A stretch of DNA of 9,209 nucleotides from an uncultured Eubacteriales bacterium. GTDB taxonomy: Bacteria > Bacillota > Clostridia > Christensenellales > Pumilibacteraceae. This document shows, piece by piece, positions 5,657 through 9,209 of this stretch. Every line of letters starts with the position of its first letter. Within the stretch, counting starts at the first letter, position 1. The stretch covers positions 1 through 9,209 of the forward strand of contig USBU01000032.1 of assembly GCA_900553005.1 (NCBI GenBank). Reading direction: 5' to 3'. The notes under the pieces were generated by a model that had not been told where the DNA came from, searched no databases, and saw only the letters and a list, made by a program, of their open reading frames with translations. The translations under genes were made by a program, and so were the position numbers.

Positions 5657-6659
5657 TTGCAAAACTCCTCTTTAATAAGATTAGGAATACCACACCGCCT
5701 ATCACGGTCGTTATAATACCTACGGGCATAGAGAACGGTTGATTTATTAAACAACGTCCGAGAAAATCGGCTGTAAGCACTATAAGCGCTCCGATAATTG
5801 CAGATAACGGTATCAAGTGTTTATGATTGCTTCCGAGTAATTTCCGCGCCATAAGCGGCGCAAGCAAACCGACAAACGCCGTTATACCCAAATATTTTGT
5901 CGCCACCGAACACAGTAAAACGGCAACCGCAATCAATATAAATTTCATTCTCGTTACGTTCATACCGAGATTGCTTGCGATTTTATCGCCGAGAGCAAGC
6001 ACATTACACTTCGGTATCAATATAACGGCAAGCAACAGTCCCACTCCCGTTAAAATTGCCGTAGTCAGTATTTCTTCTTCCGCAGGAATGCCCAAACTAC
6101 CCGTCAGAGCCATCAATTTTGCGGAAGCATTTATGCCGCTCATCAAACACAATGTCAAAATAATTATCAATAAAAGCACATTGACAGCCGCGCCCACCAA
6201 AATAATCCGATTCGACTTTAAGCCGTGATTCCACGCAACGAATATGACGCCGCAGAAAACAAGCAGACCGAATAAGGCGGCTATTATCGGCGTAAACAGC
6301 AACCCGATTCCCGTCATAAACATACCGCAGACCAAATGGGCAAGATATGTCGCGGACGATACGCCTATGACGCTTGCATCGGCAAGTTCGTTCCTTGTCG
6401 CCGACTGCAACAGCACCCCTGCAATGGCAAGACAAGCTCCCGTAAGTAAGGCGATGATAGTTCTCGGCGCGCGGACGTCAAGCAACATATTGACTACTAT
6501 ATTTTGCCCGTCAAATATTCCTGCGAACATCTCTCCGAACCCGACTTTTGCCGATGAATTTCCTATCCACACCGATAGAAATGCCATAAACAAAATCGCC
6601 AAAGCGAACGCCGCATAAACTATTGCTGTTTTTAATATTCTCGCCGATTTTTTGTTCAT
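5643..6659 (-). CDS. FecCD-family ABC transporter permease (IsdF/HmuU-like)
   Basis: A 338-residue multi-helix inner-membrane permease, usual length for the BtuC/FecCD family, which forms a homodimer with two ATPases. Family hallmarks are VRAPRTIIALLTGA (62-75), AGVLLQSATRNELAD (80-94) and the C-terminal block from 264 onward: GLLAPLMARKLLG, then HLIPLSAIIGA, LTADFLGR and PVGIITTVIGG. An N-terminal helix (about 11-32) follows basic residues. The ATG at 6659 overlaps the TGA of the lipoprotein gene as ATGA, and GAGG (6667-6670) sits seven bases upstream. The alternating hydrophobic segments fit eight to ten helices. Given the IsdE-like partner it probably moves heme, but the permease alone would not distinguish heme from siderophore or cobalamin. 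Confidence 0.93.
   Translation of the reverse strand: MNKKSARILKTAIVYAAFALAILFMAFLSVWIGNSSAKVGFGEMFAGIFDGQNIVVNMLLDVRAPRTIIALLTGACLAIAGVLLQSATRNELADASVIGVSSATYLAHLVCGMFMTGIGLLFTPIIAALFGLLVFCGVIFVAWNHGLKSNRIILVGAAVNVLLLIIILTLCLMSGINASAKLMALTGSLGIPAEEEILTTAILTGVGLLLAVILIPKCNVLALGDKIASNLGMNVTRMKFILIAVAVLLCSVATKYLGITAFVGLLAPLMARKLLGSNHKHLIPLSAIIGALIVLTADFLGRCLINQPFSMPVGIITTVIGGVVFLILLKRSFANGHQ
5665..5670 (-). promoter_or_regulatory. Ribosome site that fixes the ATPase start
   Basis: The minus strand reads GAGGAGTTTTGCAAATG. The site is eight bases from ATG 5656 and only two from the in-frame TTG at 5662, so the ATG is chosen. It lies inside the last codons of the permease gene. Confidence 0.75.
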
Positions 6660-7582
6660 ATATCAGCCTCGATCTTCCCGTCGAAAATATCAAGTATATA
6701 CTGCATAGAATCAACGTAATCAAATCCGCAAATCACATTGACCACATCGCTCGGCAGATAATACACTTTGCCGTTCGATACGGCGTTCATAAAACTATAC
6801 GGCGCATTCTCCCAAATTCCGTCGTACATCGCCCAAACTTTTTCTGGTGTTCCGTGAGCGATACACAAAATATATTCGGGATTAGCATCTATCATCGGAT
6901 CCCAATCGTTAGGTTTGAACATACCTCGTTTTTCGCTCTTATACGCTTCCACCGCTACATTGACCGCTCCCATATATGTAATAAGACTGCCACCGAACAT
7001 TCCGTTTGTTTGCACCGATATACTGTCCGAAGCGCTTCCGAGCGGCGCGCCGAACAAAATCATCACGCGCGGTTTTTTCTCCATCGCCTGTATCTTATCT
7101 TTAATGGCGGTTTCTTTTGCTTCGAGTTCGGCCACAATTCTCTCTGCCGCCGCTTCCTTTTCAAAATAAGCGCCGAGTTCCTTTATACTGTTTTTGAGTC
7201 CCGAAATGCTATTATAATCCAAAAGCATAGGCTCTACGCCAACGCCCTGCAAACTCGATTTAATATTGCCGAACGCTTCTTCCGTTGCGTCCGACATAAT
7301 GAATTCGCTCGGATTTAATAAACTTATATCTTCGTATTTCGGGGACATCGCTATCCCTATTTTCGGATATTTTTTATCGTCGGCATATTTTTCGTCTACG
7401 CTTGCCCCGTCGTTCGGTACTGCTATAACGTCTACGCCGAGCCGATCGAGAATTTCAAGCGTGACCGAATCTCCTGCGATTACTCTCGTACCTTTTTCGG
7501 ATTTATCCATACCTGCTCTGTTACAGCCGCAAAAAGCAACTGCAATCAATATACTTAAAAATAAGAAGATGGCTTTTTTCAT
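6656..7582 (-). CDS. isdE: IsdE-like heme-binding lipoprotein of an ABC transporter
   Basis: A 308-residue substrate-binding lipoprotein. The start is ATG 7582, with GAGG (7591-7594) eight bases upstream. It gives a proper signal peptide, MKKAIFLFLSILIAVAFCGC, with lipidation most likely at C20 (a slightly unusual FCGC lipobox). An earlier in-frame ATG at 7666 lies inside the upstream gene and would bury the signal. The mature part has the two-lobed FecB/TroA-type fold with a long helical linker (about 140-168). It resembles remembered Staphylococcus IsdE in GIAMSP (76-81), PRVMILFGAP (171-180) and NPEYILCIAHGTPE (234-247). Met79 and His243 fall where IsdE has its heme ligands Met78 and His229. 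The gene overlaps both neighbours by 4 bp (ATGA). I infer it takes heme from the surface protein to the permease; an alignment should confirm the ligand assignment. Confidence 0.85.
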   Translation of the reverse strand: MKKAIFLFLSILIAVAFCGCNRAGMDKSEKGTRVIAGDSVTLEILDRLGVDVIAVPNDGASVDEKYADDKKYPKIGIAMSPKYEDISLLNPSEFIMSDATEEAFGNIKSSLQGVGVEPMLLDYNSISGLKNSIKELGAYFEKEAAAERIVAELEAKETAIKDKIQAMEKKPRVMILFGAPLGSASDSISVQTNGMFGGSLITYMGAVNVAVEAYKSEKRGMFKPNDWDPMIDANPEYILCIAHGTPEKVWAMYDGIWENAPYSFMNAVSNGKVYYLPSDVVNVICGFDYVDSMQYILDIFDGKIEADI

Positions 7583-9183
7583 TTCCTTTTCCTCACAACA
7601 AGCCAAACCGACAGTCCTGCAAGCAACAAAATAGCCGCACCCGCCACACAACCGACAATTATCCAAATATACGGCTTATCGTTTTTTGATGGATCATTAT
7701 CATTGTCGGTTATGTTTGTATCGTCGGGTTTTTCATTATCCGGATCGGTCGGCGTTATATCTCCGCTTCTGCCTACGGTAACCTGCCTTTCAAAAATCGT
7801 TTTCGACGGATTTCCGGCGCTTGTCTTATAACTTTCGCTCGTTGCCGTGTAAACTATATAATAAGTCCCCGTTTTCGTCGGCGTAAACGAATTGTTCTTA
7901 ATCGCTATATTTTCCTTTACGTCGCCGTTGTAATAGACGGAAGTCACGACGTTGCATTTTTCGCTTCCAAGCATTGCCGTTGCCATAGGGATTTCAATAG
8001 TTGTTCCGACGGCGCGAATTATCGTTGCGCTGTTAGCGTTTATAACGGGAACGTATAATGCCGGACGCTCTCCCGAATCGGTAATTTCGTTCGATACACA
8101 ATATGCGTTATCTATATCCGCTTTTATCGTGAAATTAACATCCCTTGACATCGGACCTATATACATAGACACCGCAACTTCGCTTTTAAGTGCATTTTCG
8201 TCCATTGTTATAACGTATTCTCTGATGCTTTGCGCGCCTATATTCTGCTCTCGCACAATCAGATTGCCAAGTGCGAACTCCCCGACCGTCATTTTAAGAT
8301 TAAACATATAATTCGCCGCTATCTGCGTAAAGTGCATATAATACAAACTGTTTGTCTTTTCGATTTGTATGCGGCTGTCGCAAGACGAAGCAATCATTCC
8401 TTTACCCGTATCGGACGTGCCCCCGACTACATAAGCGCACTCGTAAATTCCGTCATCATTATCTATCGGATTACTGCGCTGTTCATATACGTTGATTACT
8501 CTTGCCAAACTTTGACTACCGCGAATATAAATCTTGCCGTCTATTTCTACTGTTTCGGGCGTTGCGTAAACCGCTTCGTATCTTCCTGCCCGATCGGGCG
8601 TAAAGGACAGCGCACCGTTTAGTTCGATAACTTCGCCATTTTCGGAATTTTCAGCATAATAAATCAGCGTAAATACAGGCTCTAACGGCGTGGTCACGGT
8701 TTTGTTCGCTTCGTTTTTGTATTTATATTGAATTTTAGTCGTCGGCACGCCTATTTCTTCGCCGACAAATCCTACCGCGTCCGAATTCGCCCAAGCGGCG
8801 CGGTTTGAAAATTGCAGACCTGCATATACGGTATAAACAAGTTCCGTCGTTTTCCCATTAGCCTCCGCAGAAAACGTAACCTTATACATCGCAACCTTAT
8901 TCTCGTCGCCACTATTTGCATCGCCTACCGTTAAAACCCGATTTTCGGATAATTCGTATTCTTCCCAACCGTCTGCGGCAAGATATGTAACCGTAGTCTT
9001 AGCGTCTATTCTTTTTCCGTCCGATAACGCGATTGGGTTAGGAATAATCAATTTCTTACCGTAAGCACAGTCTATTTCCGTCGCCATTCCCTCGTCCGAG
9101 AATGCCGCATCAAGACTGACGGTCGGCGCGTCCGTTCCGACGCTTGCTTCGGCAAAGGAAAAAGTCGGGACACAAAGCAAGCA
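7579..9183 (-). CDS. Membrane-anchored surface protein with Ig-like domains and a NEAT-like domain (5' partial)
   Basis: First visible gene of the operon. Its true start is missing: the frame runs into adapter at 9184, and the apparent MYKRQ start is artefact. Residue numbers count from that false Met. Residues 6-18 (CLLCVPTFSFAEA) are the end of a signal peptide. Two beta-rich Ig-like domains follow (about 24-130 and 131-240). The NEAT-like domain spans about 247-372 (DDGIYECAYVV, GMIASS, SLYYMHFT, SMYIGPMSRDVNFTIKA). A third Ig-like domain covers 380-476, then an Asp/Asn/Pro-rich linker 477-508, one membrane helix (509-534) and an RKRK tail. There is no LPxTG. The usual YxxxY heme-Tyr motif appears as R352 and F356. 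It ends in ATGA with the lipoprotein gene. I infer a surface ligand-capture protein, probably for heme. The Ig and anchor calls are firmer than the NEAT call. Confidence 0.75.
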   Translation of the reverse strand, partial: CLLCVPTFSFAEASVGTDAPTVSLDAAFSDEGMATEIDCAYGKKLIIPNPIALSDGKRIDAKTTVTYLAADGWEEYELSENRVLTVGDANSGDENKVAMYKVTFSAEANGKTTELVYTVYAGLQFSNRAAWANSDAVGFVGEEIGVPTTKIQYKYKNEANKTVTTPLEPVFTLIYYAENSENGEVIELNGALSFTPDRAGRYEAVYATPETVEIDGKIYIRGSQSLARVINVYEQRSNPIDNDDGIYECAYVVGGTSDTGKGMIASSCDSRIQIEKTNSLYYMHFTQIAANYMFNLKMTVGEFALGNLIVREQNIGAQSIREYVITMDENALKSEVAVSMYIGPMSRDVNFTIKADIDNAYCVSNEITDSGERPALYVPVINANSATIIRAVGTTIEIPMATAMLGSEKCNVVTSVYYNGDVKENIAIKNNSFTPTKTGTYYIVYTATSESYKTSAGNPSKTIFERQVTVGRSGDITPTDPDNEKPDDTNITDNDNDPSKNDKPYIWIIVGCVAGAAILLLAGLSVWLVVRKRK

Positions 9184-9209
9184 CTGTCTCTTATACACAT
9201 CTGACGCTG
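9184..9209. other. Tn5/Nextera sequencing adapter at the contig end (artefact)
   Basis: CTGTCTCTTATACACATCT (9184-9202) is the exact 19-bp Tn5 mosaic end used in Nextera/tagmentation libraries. The next bases, GACGCTG (9203-9209), continue the reverse complement of the read-1 adapter. Genomic sequence therefore ends at 9183. The adapter creates a false ATG at 9196-9198 and the false protein start MYKRQ. It is not a natural transposon end. Confidence 0.98.

Noticed and set aside
5657..5662. TTG start two codons earlier for the ATPase
   Set aside because: It is only two bases from the GAGGAG site, while the ATG at 5656 has normal spacing.
5827..6228. Plus-strand 133-codon frame opposite the permease
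   Set aside because: It is a shadow of a canonical FecCD permease gene with no ribosome site or domain that I can see.
6623..7318. Plus-strand 231-codon open frame opposite the lipoprotein and permease junction
   Set aside because: It is antisense to well-supported genes, and its product is a His/Arg-rich low-sense sequence with no recognisable domain.
7583..7666. Earlier ATG (7666) for the IsdE-like lipoprotein
   Set aside because: It lies in the membrane-anchor region of the upstream gene, adds a Cys-rich out-of-frame shadow, and hides the clear MKKAIF signal peptide and its ribosome site.
9184..9202. A natural transposon or IS end at the right edge
   Set aside because: The 19 bases are the engineered Tn5 mosaic end and run straight into adapter sequence at the very end of the contig, with no transposase gene nearby.
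1..9209. CRISPR array, tRNA or rRNA genes, riboswitch
   Set aside because: No spaced short repeats, cloverleaf sequence, rRNA-like blocks or recognisable riboswitch core were seen. The operon leader, where a riboswitch or Fur site might be, lies outside the window.

Overview
The window is bacterial. It most likely comes from a Gram-positive anaerobe of the Bacillota/Clostridia type, probably gut-associated. This is inferred from AGGAGG-like ribosome sites before every complete gene, a lipoprotein solute-binding protein, a surface protein held by a C-terminal membrane helix and basic tail, InlB-type B-repeats and tight ATGA gene overlaps. Lineage is inference only. The right end carries sequencing adapter, so this is an assembled draft or metagenomic contig that really ends at base 9183.

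Layout. (1) Bases 1-2705, plus strand: the 3' part of a large secreted protein with near-identical InlB-type B-repeats, three divergent copies of an unnamed module, and a C-terminal Asp-box (BNR/sialidase-like) beta-propeller. The upstream end is missing. (2) Bases 2707-2743: a strong bidirectional terminator between convergent genes. (3) Bases 2787-3254, minus strand: a Bcp/PrxQ peroxiredoxin with a good upstream promoter. (4) Bases 3535-4329, minus strand: a roughly 7-helix membrane protein of unknown function, with its own extended -10 promoter. (5) Bases 4330-4678: a gene-free stretch with that promoter, two terminator-like hairpins in minus orientation and an A/T-rich inverted repeat. (6) Bases 4679-9183, minus strand: an apparently single five-gene operon, truncated at its 5' end.

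The operon is the most interesting part. In transcription order it encodes a membrane-anchored surface protein with Ig-like domains around a NEAT-like domain; an IsdE-like heme-binding lipoprotein that keeps Met and His at the heme-ligand positions of IsdE; a FecCD-type permease; its ATPase; and a 63-residue Cys-containing protein. Stops and starts overlap or abut at every junction, so translation is probably coupled. I read it as a heme (or related metal-chelate) capture and import system: surface receptor to lipoprotein to permease plus ATPase. The small protein is an unexplained extra component. Two features set it apart from textbook Isd systems: no sortase signal on the surface protein, and no canonical YxxxY heme-tyrosine motif in the NEAT-like domain.
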